The position numbers and the translations under genes were made by a program. A stretch of 64,000 bases of DNA, from positions 186,001-250,000 of the forward strand of contig NZ_JAMXMV010000005.1 of NCBI RefSeq assembly GCF_024055715.1. The letters are read 5' to 3'. Below the pieces are notes generated by a model. The model was not told the DNA's origin, did not search any database, and worked only from the letters and a program-made list of their open reading frames with translations. The stretch's first letter is position 1. Each line of letters begins with the position of its first letter. Origin of the DNA: Actinoallomurus soli (GTDB lineage: Bacteria > Actinomycetota > Actinomycetes > Streptosporangiales > Streptosporangiaceae). Positions 40,327 through 49,055 of this stretch are shown one piece after another.

Positions 40327-41745
40327 GTGATCTCACTTCGCATCCGACAACGGCGTCAAGCCGTGGTCGCGCTCGGGGGCGCCGCGGTGCTGCTGGCCAC
40401 CCTGGGCCGGCCGGCGCACGCGGCCACGCACCCGTCCGACGCGCTCGCCCAGCGGCTCCAGCAGACCATGGCCGGGCTGAACTTCGGCGACCTCATCGAC
40501 ACCACCCCGCCCGGATCGGCCCAGGCCCGCGCCCTCGCCGCCCAGCCGGAGACCGAGTCGGGCCTGCCGGACCACGCTCCCGCGCTCAAGGCCGCCGCCG
40601 GCACGACGATCCACCAGCAGCCGCAGGTCGACGTCACCGTCATCGAGCTGGACAAGAAGGGACGGCCGGTCTCCTCCGGCACCGTCCTGATGAGCCCGCA
40701 GTACAAGAACGGCGTCGTCGTCCCGGTGGACCGGAACCTCCGCACCACCGCCGTGCGGTACCGCCTGTGGGACGACAACGAGTGGGACGCCAACGGCGGC
40801 CAGGGCACGATCGACACCGTCCCGGGCCGTGAGAACGCGCCCATCGACTTCATGGAGCCCTACCCGGCGTCGATCATCAAGCTGACGGTCGGCTTCGGGA
40901 TCCTGCAGCTGGTGGACAAGGGCGTCATCAAGCTGAGCGACACCTACGCCTACACGCCGACGAAACCCTCCGACCGCTGCGAGGGCGCGACCACCCGGAC
41001 CATCGGCGAGTACTTCGACCGGATGATCACCATCTCCGACAACGGCGCGACGTGCTCGCTGATCAAGGTGATGCACGAGCATGGCGGGGTCGACTGGCTC
41101 AACCAGCGGTTCCAGGACCTCGGCCTGGACATGCTCCAGCTCAAGGGCACGGACCCGGCCAACGGCGACTGGTCCCCGCAGGTCACCATGTCCTCGCTGG
41201 ACACCGCCAAGCTGCTGATGCTCATCAACGGGGTTCCCGGTGAGGCGTGGACCGCTCCGAACGGCAAGCCGGTCACCAGCGACGTCCTCAGCAGGTCCTC
41301 CCGCGAGTACTTCCTGAAGGAACTCGGCGACCAGGGCTGGAACAACGTCCTGTCGACGACCAACTACTGCGGCTACAGCTACCCGACCCAGGGCATGCCG
41401 CAGCGGATCTCGCAGCGGTGGATCGGCCCCGACGGGACCGTGACGGTCAACCAGGATCCGACCGACGGGAAGTACCTCTACCCCGTCCAGCCCTGCCAGG
41501 ACGCCGCGGAGGTGACGTTCGCCCACAAGACGGGGCTGACGGCGGTCGCGGCCGGTGACGCGGGCATCGTGCACTCCCTGCCCGGCAAGGCGAAGCGGAA
41601 CTACATCATCGTCGCGTTCAGCAACCTCGGCTGGCGTTACCAGGACACCGATCGTCCGAACCCGGGCGTCCAGCCCGCCGTGAACCGCACCGAGAAGTTC
41701 GCCGAACTCGGCCGCGCGATGGACGACTACGAGGCCGGACGGTAG
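40327..41745 (+). CDS. Secreted class A beta-lactamase-fold serine hydrolase
   Basis: A 472-residue secreted protein: signal peptide (1-33, ending GRPAHAA), a linker, then a penicillin-recognising domain. The three motifs are SIIK (Ser182-Lys185), SDN (237-239) and KTG (401-403). It is longer than class A beta-lactamases (about 290), with an extra N-terminal 100 residues and inserts, so it may be a peptidoglycan-directed hydrolase or a beta-lactamase-like protein rather than a resistance enzyme. Two cysteine pairs (C219/C243 and C348/C390) could form disulfides. Monocistronic, followed by a strong terminator. Confidence 0.85.
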   Translation: MISLRIRQRRQAVVALGGAAVLLATLGRPAHAATHPSDALAQRLQQTMAGLNFGDLIDTTPPGSAQARALAAQPETESGLPDHAPALKAAAGTTIHQQPQVDVTVIELDKKGRPVSSGTVLMSPQYKNGVVVPVDRNLRTTAVRYRLWDDNEWDANGGQGTIDTVPGRENAPIDFMEPYPASIIKLTVGFGILQLVDKGVIKLSDTYAYTPTKPSDRCEGATTRTIGEYFDRMITISDNGATCSLIKVMHEHGGVDWLNQRFQDLGLDMLQLKGTDPANGDWSPQVTMSSLDTAKLLMLINGVPGEAWTAPNGKPVTSDVLSRSSREYFLKELGDQGWNNVLSTTNYCGYSYPTQGMPQRISQRWIGPDGTVTVNQDPTDGKYLYPVQPCQDAAEVTFAHKTGLTAVAAGDAGIVHSLPGKAKRNYIIVAFSNLGWRYQDTDRPNPGVQPAVNRTEKFAELGRAMDDYEAGR

Positions 41746-41794
41746 CGGTACCGTCCTCAGAGGTCGAGTCCGGGGACACGGGCGAGATCCTCAG

Positions 41795-41830
41795 GACGAG
41801 GAGGGGCCGGATCTGCGGCCCCTCCTCGTC
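41795..41830 (+). terminator. Terminator after the serine-hydrolase gene
   Basis: GACGAGGAGGGGCCG / CGGCCCCTCCTCGTC, a perfect 15-bp stem with a 6-nt loop. Confidence 0.8.
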
Positions 41831-41871
41831 TCACGGGGACGCGCGGCACGGACGCCACGGAGGGGGAGCCG

Positions 41872-42549
41872 ATGGATGAGGTCCGGCTGGTTCCGGTGGT
41901 CGAGGCGTACACGGGGGTGCTCGACGACGCCGACCTCGGACCGATCGGCGAACCGCGGTGGGACGCGTACTGCCGGGAGCGGATCGTCGCGGCGGGCCTG
42001 CCCGCGCCGGTTGCGGCGCATCCCTGGCTGGTGCCCGCCGCGGGCCTGCGGGGAGCCGGCCTGGCCCGGCTCGTCCGCGCGGTCTCGTTCACGGACGGGC
42101 CGGACGACGACCGGCTGCTCGATCGGCTCCGCGACCCGGGGACGCGGCAGGACGCGCTGGAGGAGGTTCCGGCGCTGTCGGGAGGCTACGTGCTGGAGAC
42201 CCGCGAAGGCCGGTGTCTCGCGCTCCCCGGCTGCTGCGGAGACCTCGGGAATCTCGACGAGTGGCGGGCGGCCGTCCGGCATGACGCCGCGGCGCCCGCC
42301 GTGCTGTGGACCGGTCATCCCTGGCTGCTGGTCGGCGGCGACGGGGCCGTGCTGACGCTGAGCGGACCCACCGAGGACGGCGCGGCCCCCGCGCCGGTCG
42401 TCGCCCAGGTCTCGCGGGACGCGCTCGCCGCGGCGGTCGTCACGGCGGAACGGGACGTCGCGCACTTCGGCGAAGGACTCCGCGCCGTCTGCGCGGACCT
42501 CGTGGGCGCGGAGGCGGCCCCGCTCATGGCCGGCGCGCTCATCGGGTGA
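41872..42549 (+). CDS. Hypothetical protein, 225 aa
   Basis: A soluble acidic protein with good codon bias and a GGAGGGGGAG ribosome site. Mid-section LETREGRCLALPGCCGDLGNLDEWRAA and TGHPWLLVGGDGAVLTLSGPTEDG recall actinobacterial proteins of SMI1/KNR4-like or immunity type, but I cannot assign a family. No signal peptide. It stands alone between the serine hydrolase and the convergent acyltransferase operon. Confidence 0.65.
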   Translation: MDEVRLVPVVEAYTGVLDDADLGPIGEPRWDAYCRERIVAAGLPAPVAAHPWLVPAAGLRGAGLARLVRAVSFTDGPDDDRLLDRLRDPGTRQDALEEVPALSGGYVLETREGRCLALPGCCGDLGNLDEWRAAVRHDAAAPAVLWTGHPWLLVGGDGAVLTLSGPTEDGAAPAPVVAQVSRDALAAAVVTAERDVAHFGEGLRAVCADLVGAEAAPLMAGALIG

Positions 42550-42658
42550 GCGCGTTCCCTGAGGACATGCCGGCGCCTCATTCCGCGGACGGCCGATCCG
42601 GCGTCGCTGCGCGATTCAGGGGACGGTGGTCCGCGCGACGCGGGCCGGGCGAATCCGC

Positions 42659-42709
42659 CGGTGCCGGGCGTCCGCTGCCATTCCGTCGGTGCCGGGCGTC
42701 CGCTGCCAT
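42659..42709. repeat. Two-copy 28-bp-period tandem repeat
   Basis: A 23-bp core (CGGTGCCGGGCGTCCGCTGC...) at 42659 recurs exactly at 42687. Confidence 0.7.
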
Positions 42710-42742
42710 GAGGGTCGGAGACCGGGCGTCATCCGGAACGAG

Positions 42743-42783
42743 CGAGCCCCGGGTCGCCTGTACGGCGTGGCCCCCGGGGCTCG
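42743..42783. terminator. Terminator after the LarA-lipid operon
   Basis: CGAGCCCCGGG / CCCGGGGCTCG, an 11-bp perfect stem with a 19-nt loop, 18 nt beyond the acyltransferase stop on the minus strand. It can serve both convergent units. Confidence 0.65.
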
Positions 42784-42801
42784 TGAGGCGCGATCGACGC
42801 G

Positions 42802-43770
42802 TCAGTTGCGCCAGACGCGGCGGCGACGGCTGGTGAGGGGCTCGGTCGAGGCCCAGATCCGGCGCCAGTCGGCGGTCTCGCCCGCCTTCTCGCCGTCCTC
42901 ACGGACCGCGCCGGGACGGGTCGGCTGGGAGCCGCCCGGGACCTCGAGGCGGTCGTCGGCCGCGTGGCGCAGCGCGTCGTACCAGCCCAGGTCCTCCTCG
43001 GCCGCGAGCGCGGCGACCGCCTTGGCCATCCGCGCGCGGAACGCCCGGACGTCCTCACCCTCCTCGGGAACGAGGGGACGGCCGTACCGGACGGTGACGC
43101 GCGGCTTGCCCGGCTGCGGCCAGTTGCGCCCGCGCGGCATCGCGGCGTACGAGCCCCGGATCGCGATCGGCACGCACGGGATGCGCTTGGAGACGCACAG
43201 CACGGCCGCGCCGAGCTTGAAGGGGTTCATCCAGCCGTCCTCCGACCGGGTGCCCTCCGGGTACAGCAGCAGGCTCCAGCCGTCGTCGACCAGGTCGAGG
43301 GCCAGGCTGCGCAGCCGCTTTGAACCGTACCGCTCGACGGGGAAGGCGTTGAAGAACACCGCCGTCAGCGTCGCGCGCCAGCGTACGTCGAAGAAGTAGT
43401 CCGACGCGGCGCCGACGGCGACGCGGTTGGCGAACCGCTCCGGCAGCGAGCCGAGGATCAGCGGGGTGTCCAGGTGGCTGGAGTGGTTCGCCACGAACAC
43501 CACCGGACCGCGCACGCCGTCGAGGTACTCCGTGCCCTCGATGACCGGCGTGATCTGCCGCCACGCGACGGGCTTCAGCAGCCCCTTGCGCAGCACGGAC
43601 CGCGCCGCGACCGCGAACGGCGTGCGCGCCCACGCGGTCGGGAAGACCTTCTCCTCCGGCTCGACGACGTGGGGCTCCGCCGAACGGGGCACCGTGGAGC
43701 GCCCGCGCCAGTCTCGCCCGTGCCGCAGCAGGCGAAGCTCCCCACGGACGCTCAATCGTTTCCGGCTCAT
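42802..43770 (-). CDS. PlsC-type lysophospholipid acyltransferase
   Basis: A 322-residue acyltransferase. The catalytic HX4D motif is NHSSHLD (His96, Asp101) and the acceptor-binding motif is PEGTRSEDG (171-179). FNAFPVERYG and IPIAIRGSY-like segments complete the family pattern. It would esterify a fatty acyl group to a lysophosphatidate or other alcohol. The C-terminal 60 residues are charged and probably disordered. Its ATG overlaps the LarA-like stop by 4 bp, so the two are translationally coupled. Last gene of a four-gene operon that also encodes a FAR-HAD fusion and a dehydrogenase, which points to lipid chemistry. Confidence 0.88.
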   Translation of the reverse strand: MSRKRLSVRGELRLLRHGRDWRGRSTVPRSAEPHVVEPEEKVFPTAWARTPFAVAARSVLRKGLLKPVAWRQITPVIEGTEYLDGVRGPVVFVANHSSHLDTPLILGSLPERFANRVAVGAASDYFFDVRWRATLTAVFFNAFPVERYGSKRLRSLALDLVDDGWSLLLYPEGTRSEDGWMNPFKLGAAVLCVSKRIPCVPIAIRGSYAAMPRGRNWPQPGKPRVTVRYGRPLVPEEGEDVRAFRARMAKAVAALAAEEDLGWYDALRHAADDRLEVPGGSQPTRPGAVREDGEKAGETADWRRIWASTEPLTSRRRRVWRN

Positions 43771-45344
43771 CGCACGTCCGCCAGGGCGAGCGGCGGGGCG
43801 TGGAGGTAGGAGATCGACGGGCTGCCGCCGACGGTGTCCTTGGCCATCTCCAGCGCGTCGGCGAGGGTCGTCGCCGAACGGAAGCCCATCCGCGCGGTGG
43901 TCTTGCGGTTGCCGCCGACGAAGATGACGTCGCCGAGGTGCTCCAGCGCGTGCGCCCCCCAGTACCACATGTAGAAGGGGTGGACGCCGTGGTAGGCGTA
44001 GCTGTTGCGGTACAGCTGGATGTACCACGGGTCCGTGGCGAACTGCTCCTCGTACTTCGTCTCCAGGAGCACCGGGTCGGTGCTCTCGGTGAGGATCTCC
44101 TCGAAGAAGTCGATGTAGCTCGGGTGGTGCACCGGGTGGAACTCGTTCGGCACCGGGTGGTAGAAGATCGCCACGCCGCCCTGCCGGACGATCGGCTTGT
44201 TCATGTAGAGGTTGAAGAAGTAGCCGAGCCCGAGCGACATCACCAGGATCGGGTTCATCACCGAGTTGACGTTGTACGGGCAGATGTACGGCAGCCCGTA
44301 GATCGCGATGTCGGACTGGCCGTTCACCTCGGTGCGCTGCTGCCGGTGGACGTTCTGCAGCGTCAGCGGGTGCACCTCGGACTGTAGGCCGGCGTGCACG
44401 CCGGTCACGCCGTACGGCGCGGCGGTGTTCTGCCAGATGCGCCGCCGCGTCTTCTTCGGCATCAGCTCGTTGGCCCGCTTGACCCCGAGGTAGGTCGCCT
44501 GGTCGCGGACGTTCCACTCCCACTCGCGCTTGTTCAGGAAGCCCATCGAGGAGGGGAAGGTGTCGTTGTTGAGCGTCGTCTCGATCGTGAAGACCTTGAC
44601 GTGCTCGTCGATCAGGCCCTTCATCCGCTCGTACGAGTGGTGCATCGCGGAGTTCGGGGGGTCGTTGAAGGAGTTGGAGTGCCGCAGCGTGTGCACGTTG
44701 TGGTGGTGCCGGAGGCTGCGGTAGCTCGCCAGGCCGACCGACACGGACTTCGCGCCGCCGCTCATCGCGGTCAGCGTGATGTTCACGTAGACGATCAGGT
44801 CGCTCTCGGCGGCGCGCCGGTTGATCTCGACGTCCTCCCCGTGGCGGGTCTTGCCCATGTGGAGGAGGTTGTCGCGGTCCTCGGCGTCGTGGTTCTTCAG
44901 GTGCTCGGGGAAGAACGCGCGGAACACCCGGTCGCCGACGGTGCGCCGCAGCTCCGCCGGGGTCATCCGGCGGTGGAGCGCGTTGGCCGCGATCAGCTCG
45001 ACGTCGTCGACGCCCTTGGCCGCCGCCATCTCCAGGACATGCTCGATGATGCGCTGGCGCACGTCCGGGGTCTGCATCTGCGGCAGCGGCAGCGACAGGT
45101 CGTCGAAGACGATCGTGAGCCGCATGCCGGCGCGCAGCAGCTCCGGGAGCGGCTCGGTGCCGTGCGGGTGCAGCAGCGCGTTGCGGATCGCGGCGTCGAC
45201 GTCGCGGATGCCGGGCAGGGAGTCCGGCGGATAGATGACCTTGGACCCGAGCGGCAGCCGCTCCAGCCGGAAGCCCTCGCCCTGGTGCACGACGAGCGGC
45301 GGCGTCCGCTCATCCACATCGAGTACGAAGCCTGGTCTGCTCAC
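43767..45344 (-). CDS. LarA-family (lactate racemase-like, DUF2088) protein
   Basis: A 525-residue homologue of the nickel-pincer (NPN) enzyme LarA (about 425 aa in Lactobacillus), with a longer C-terminus. Conserved by eye: NALHRRMT (His124, matching catalytic His108), SGGAK (Lys199, matching the NPN-linked Lys184) and HHH (His215, matching nickel ligand His200, 16 residues after the lysine in both). The second catalytic histidine (His174, ten residues before the lysine) appears to be Ile189, and the usual DxTRPxP substrate loop reads DDLSLPLP. The substrate is therefore probably not lactate. larE, larB and larC follow 3.7 kb away. GTG start behind AAAGGAA. Confidence 0.82.
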   Translation of the reverse strand: MSRPGFVLDVDERTPPLVVHQGEGFRLERLPLGSKVIYPPDSLPGIRDVDAAIRNALLHPHGTEPLPELLRAGMRLTIVFDDLSLPLPQMQTPDVRQRIIEHVLEMAAAKGVDDVELIAANALHRRMTPAELRRTVGDRVFRAFFPEHLKNHDAEDRDNLLHMGKTRHGEDVEINRRAAESDLIVYVNITLTAMSGGAKSVSVGLASYRSLRHHHNVHTLRHSNSFNDPPNSAMHHSYERMKGLIDEHVKVFTIETTLNNDTFPSSMGFLNKREWEWNVRDQATYLGVKRANELMPKKTRRRIWQNTAAPYGVTGVHAGLQSEVHPLTLQNVHRQQRTEVNGQSDIAIYGLPYICPYNVNSVMNPILVMSLGLGYFFNLYMNKPIVRQGGVAIFYHPVPNEFHPVHHPSYIDFFEEILTESTDPVLLETKYEEQFATDPWYIQLYRNSYAYHGVHPFYMWYWGAHALEHLGDVIFVGGNRKTTARMGFRSATTLADALEMAKDTVGGSPSISYLHAPPLALADVR

Positions 45345-45417
45345 TCGTAGTTCCTTTCCAAACCAACCTGCACCCGGCCTACCTCCCGGTCCTTTTCCAA
45401 CAACCCTGTTACGCCGC

Positions 45418-46614
45418 TCAGCGCGCCAGGTCGAAGGCGACTTTGACGGTTCCCAGCCGCCCGGAGTCGGCCGCGTGGTTCAGTGCCTCCCGCCAGCGGG
45501 CGAGAGGGTAGGTCGTGCCGACGTAGCCGTCCAGCGGAGCCGAGCCGGCGAGCCGGAGCGCGTCGGCGAAGTCGGCCCCGTCGGCGCCGGAGCAGTACGC
45601 CCCGACCAGCTCCAGCTCCCGGAACCACAGCGGCGTCAGGTCGACGCCGCCGGACGGCATGCCGGACATCACGACGGTACCTCCCGCGCGCGCGAGCCGC
45701 AGGGAGGTGTCCAGACCGCTCGCGCCGCCGGTGCACTCGAAGACGGTGTCGACGCCGCCGAGCAGGAAGTCCGCCCCCATCTCCGGCGTGTGCATCCGCG
45801 CGGTGGTGACGCGCCGCAGCGCGCGCACGGCCTTGCGGGGCTCGATGACGGCGGTGGCGCCGAGCGCCTTGGCCTTCTCCTTCTGGTGACCGTGCTTGGC
45901 GATGACGTACACCGCGCCGACCTGGGTCAGCTCCCGCAGCGCGATCAGCGTCAGCAGCCCGACCGTGCCCGCCCCGACGATCACGGCCGTGGAGTTCGGC
46001 TCGATCGGCACGCGGCGTACGGAGTGCACGGCGCAGGCGAGGGGCTCGGCGAGCACCGCGCGCTCGTCGGGCAGCGCGTCGGGCACGACGTGCAGCTGGC
46101 TGGCGTGCGCGACCATCTGGCGGCTCCAGCCACCGCCGGTGTCGGCGCACGTGCCGGTCTGGATGCCCGCCGAGATGCGGCCTGCGGTGACGTGGTCGCA
46201 GCGGCTCTGCTGGCCCGAGGCGCACCAGCGGCAGGGCTCCATGCCCCGCACGGCGCACGACAGGACCGGGTCGATGACGACGCGGCTGCCCTTCGGGATG
46301 CCGGGCAGCTCGTCCATGGTCCGGCCGACGACCTCGTGTCCCGGCACGAACGGCATGGACGTCATCGGGGACAGGTACGGCGAGGAGTGCCCGGTGAGCA
46401 GGCTCAGGTCCGAACCGCAGATGCCGGACAGGATCGGCGTGACGCGCGTCCAGCCGTCGCCGGGCAGCTCGGGCGCCTGCCGGTTGACCAGGCGCAGCGG
46501 CGCGACGTTCCCGGCGACCATGCCGCTGAGCCTGCTGCCCATCCGGGTGGAGGTCAGGCCGCGGGCGGCGACGAACCGGCCCGGCGAGCGGTGGTATTCG
46601 AGCGCGAGGATCAT
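45418..46614 (-). CDS. Zinc-dependent medium-chain alcohol dehydrogenase
   Basis: A 398-residue MDR enzyme. Catalytic zinc ligands are Cys66 (SGICGSD), His93 and Glu94 (PGHEVVG). The structural zinc site has Cys120, Cys128, Cys131 and Cys139. The NAD-binding loop is VIVGAGTVGLLTLIA (about 233-247). It would oxidise an alcohol or reduce an aldehyde, sugar or threonine-like substrate. ATG 46614 overlaps the end of the FAR-HAD gene (ATGA), and 73 nt separate it from the LarA-like gene. Function may be to supply or remove the hydroxy/keto intermediate handled by the LarA-like protein; that is inference. Confidence 0.87.
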   Translation of the reverse strand: MILALEYHRSPGRFVAARGLTSTRMGSRLSGMVAGNVAPLRLVNRQAPELPGDGWTRVTPILSGICGSDLSLLTGHSSPYLSPMTSMPFVPGHEVVGRTMDELPGIPKGSRVVIDPVLSCAVRGMEPCRWCASGQQSRCDHVTAGRISAGIQTGTCADTGGGWSRQMVAHASQLHVVPDALPDERAVLAEPLACAVHSVRRVPIEPNSTAVIVGAGTVGLLTLIALRELTQVGAVYVIAKHGHQKEKAKALGATAVIEPRKAVRALRRVTTARMHTPEMGADFLLGGVDTVFECTGGASGLDTSLRLARAGGTVVMSGMPSGGVDLTPLWFRELELVGAYCSGADGADFADALRLAGSAPLDGYVGTTYPLARWREALNHAADSGRLGTVKVAFDLAR

Positions 46615-48896
46615 CGGGCGGACCTCGCTCCCACGGTGTCGATCAGCACGTCGCCCCGTCCACGGGTATGGGCGCCCCACTCATGGATGCGCCAGTGCTT
46701 GCGCTTGGCATGGCGGTACAGCGAGGGGTCCGGGTTGACCGCGTTCGCGTTGCCCACCGCCTCCAGCAGCGGCCGGTCGGAGTAGCTGTCCGCGTAGGCG
46801 TACGACTGCGACAGGTCCAGGCCGGTGTCGGCGGCGTGGCGGCGCAGCCACGCCGCCCGCGCCTCGTCCACCAGCGGCGGCGCGTCGAGGTAGCCGGTCA
46901 GCCTGCCGTCGCGCTCGTGCATCCGGCTGGCGACGACCTCGTCGAACAGCGTCGCGAGCGGCTCGACGAACACGTCGATCGTGCCGGTGATGAGGATCGT
47001 CTTGTGCCCGGCCGCGCGGTGCGCCCGGATCCTGCGGACGGCCTCCGGCATGACCCGCTGCAGCACCGCCTCGCCGAGCACGTCCTTGACCAGCGCGTTC
47101 AGCTCGGCGACGTCGGCGCCCTGGTAGCGCCGCAGGAACGCCCGGACGAAGTCTCCCCGGTCGCGCCGTTCGGCCCGCAGGTAGCGGGGGAGCGAGCGGG
47201 CCAGGTCGGCGAGCTCACCGCTCCACTGCGAACGCGGCATCGACGACAGCCGCGCCCACAGGTACGACTCGATGAGGTTCGAGGCGATGATCGTGCCCTC
47301 GAGGTCGAACACCGCGGCCACGTCGGTGCGCTCCGGCAGCACCGGGTCGGCGCTCTTGCGGCCGCCGCCGCGGCCCTTGGAGAAGCCGCGCATCAGCTCG
47401 GTGACGCTGGGGGAGTGCACCTCCTGCAGGTAGTGCTCCCAGTCGATGACCGACGGGTCGAAGCCGTGCTCGTCGACCCGGTCGGCCGGCACCGTACGGT
47501 GCAGCGCGTGCGTGCGGCTGTCGTCGTAGATGACCTCGGCCTTGGTGTACGCCTGGTACAGGTCGGAGTAGCGGCGCAGGAAGTCGAGGTTCGTCTGCTG
47601 CCGGTGCACCGCGGTCATCCACTCGCGCGTCTTGGCCGACGCGGGCAGCCGCAGCAGCGCGCGCTCGGCCGCGGACGTCGCCCGCTCGCTGCTGCTCAGC
47701 ATCATCTCGACCTGACGGCTGCCCGGGAACCGCCACTGCGGAACGCGGATGTGGCCGCGCTCGCCGGCCGGCATCGGGTGCCGCCGGAAGTAGTCGCGGA
47801 CGTTCTCGTACAGGCCGCGGAAGGACAGCGGGTTGCGCGAGCCGGAGCCGACGTGGAAGTAGCCGGGCGTGCCGCGCTCGGGCGGCGTGGCCGCGACCGC
47901 GATCGTGGCGTTGACGACCAGGTCGACCGGGATGATGTCGACGACGCTGTCGGGCAGGCCGGGGAACTCCGGCAGGACGCCGCGCCCGTACGCGATGATC
48001 AGCGGGTCGGCCATCTTGTAGCCGTCGATCCAGCCGGGGTAAGGGTGGCGCAGCGAGCTCTCGACGATCGCCGGGCGGACGATGGACAGCCGCCGCTCGC
48101 CCCACAGCTCCTCGGCGGCGCGCTCGCCCAGGGCCTTGGTGAAGGTGTAGACGTCCGGCCAGCCGAGGCTCTGCGCCCGCGCCCGGCCGTAGTCGACGAG
48201 ACGCTCGGTGACCCACGCCTGCCGGGCCTCCTCGGCGGCCGCGACCACCGACTGCGGACCGGCCTTGCGGTGCTCGCCCTGCGCCCGCGCCATCGACTTG
48301 CGCAGCACCTCCGGGCGCCGTGAGTCGCGCTCGACGTCGGCGTGGGCCGCGAGGGCCTCGCCCAGCTCGGTGCGCCAGTCGACGCCGTGGTCCAGCCGGG
48401 CCTCCGGCACGACGCCCTTGCGGACGCCCGCGACGTACGCGGTGGAGACGTGGACCACGTGCGGGTCGGCGCCGGCCTTGTGCAGCGCCTCGTACAGCGT
48501 CACGACACCGGAGACGTTCGTGCGGAACGCCTCGTCGATCGGCGGGTCGAAGGACACCGTGGACGCGCCGTGGATGACCACGTCGATGTCGGAGGGGAGG
48601 GTCACCTCGCCGAGGTCGCCCTCGATGACGTTGACCCGCTCGGCCGCGATGCGGCGCAGCTCGTCCTCGCCGATCCGCTCCCGCATCGTCCGGAAGACGG
48701 GCTTGCGCAGCAGGCCGTCGAACCGGCGCTGCGCGGACGTGCCGCCGCGCGGCCGGATCAGCACCGAGACGCGAACGCCCGGGTGCGCCGACAGCAGCTT
48801 CTCCAGGGTCGCCTGCCCGAGGAAGCCGGTGGCGCCCGTCAACAGGACGTGGGAGTCACCCAGGGACGGGAACTCGTGAGGTCGGTCTGGCGTCAT
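46611..48896 (-). CDS. Fatty acyl reductase-like SDR fused to HAD-IB phosphatase
   Basis: About 761 residues in two enzymes. Residues 1-370 are an extended SDR of the NAD_binding_4 (male sterility / thioester reductase) type: LLTGATGFLG (18-27), HVSTAYVAG and the Tyr250-x3-Lys254 pair. Residues about 525-735 are a HAD-IB (SerB-like) phosphatase with FDLEGT (Asp531), ITGT and YADSYSDRP. The HAD nucleophile motif has Glu in place of the second Asp, seen in some HAD-IB proteins linked to lipid acyltransferases. The middle region (375-520) is helical. First gene of the operon. ATG 48896 is favoured because of GGAGAA upstream; ATG 48923 is possible. Confidence 0.8.
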   Translation of the reverse strand: MTPDRPHEFPSLGDSHVLLTGATGFLGQATLEKLLSAHPGVRVSVLIRPRGGTSAQRRFDGLLRKPVFRTMRERIGEDELRRIAAERVNVIEGDLGEVTLPSDIDVVIHGASTVSFDPPIDEAFRTNVSGVVTLYEALHKAGADPHVVHVSTAYVAGVRKGVVPEARLDHGVDWRTELGEALAAHADVERDSRRPEVLRKSMARAQGEHRKAGPQSVVAAAEEARQAWVTERLVDYGRARAQSLGWPDVYTFTKALGERAAEELWGERRLSIVRPAIVESSLRHPYPGWIDGYKMADPLIIAYGRGVLPEFPGLPDSVVDIIPVDLVVNATIAVAATPPERGTPGYFHVGSGSRNPLSFRGLYENVRDYFRRHPMPAGERGHIRVPQWRFPGSRQVEMMLSSSERATSAAERALLRLPASAKTREWMTAVHRQQTNLDFLRRYSDLYQAYTKAEVIYDDSRTHALHRTVPADRVDEHGFDPSVIDWEHYLQEVHSPSVTELMRGFSKGRGGGRKSADPVLPERTDVAAVFDLEGTIIASNLIESYLWARLSSMPRSQWSGELADLARSLPRYLRAERRDRGDFVRAFLRRYQGADVAELNALVKDVLGEAVLQRVMPEAVRRIRAHRAAGHKTILITGTIDVFVEPLATLFDEVVASRMHERDGRLTGYLDAPPLVDEARAAWLRRHAADTGLDLSQSYAYADSYSDRPLLEAVGNANAVNPDPSLYRHAKRKHWRIHEWGAHTRGRGDVLIDTVGARSAR

Positions 48897-49055
48897 CCGC
48901 TGTTCTTCTCCGATCATGGGCATGAGCCGTCCCGGCCGCGATCTGACAGGGAAACCCTAACGGTTAATGGACACTCCACGAACGGCCGGACGCGTCACCC
49001 GTCGTTCATGTCTCGCACATCGAACCGCCGGGTCGGCCCGCGGGCCCGTGCGTGG

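Noticed and set aside
40327-41745. Beta-lactamase resistance gene
   Set aside because: The SxxK, SDN and KTG motifs are present, but the protein is much longer than class A enzymes and no Glu166-type omega loop was confirmed.
43767-45344. Calling the LarA-family protein lactate racemase
   Set aside because: One catalytic histidine and the substrate loop differ, and the context lacks lactate genes, so a specific name is not supported.
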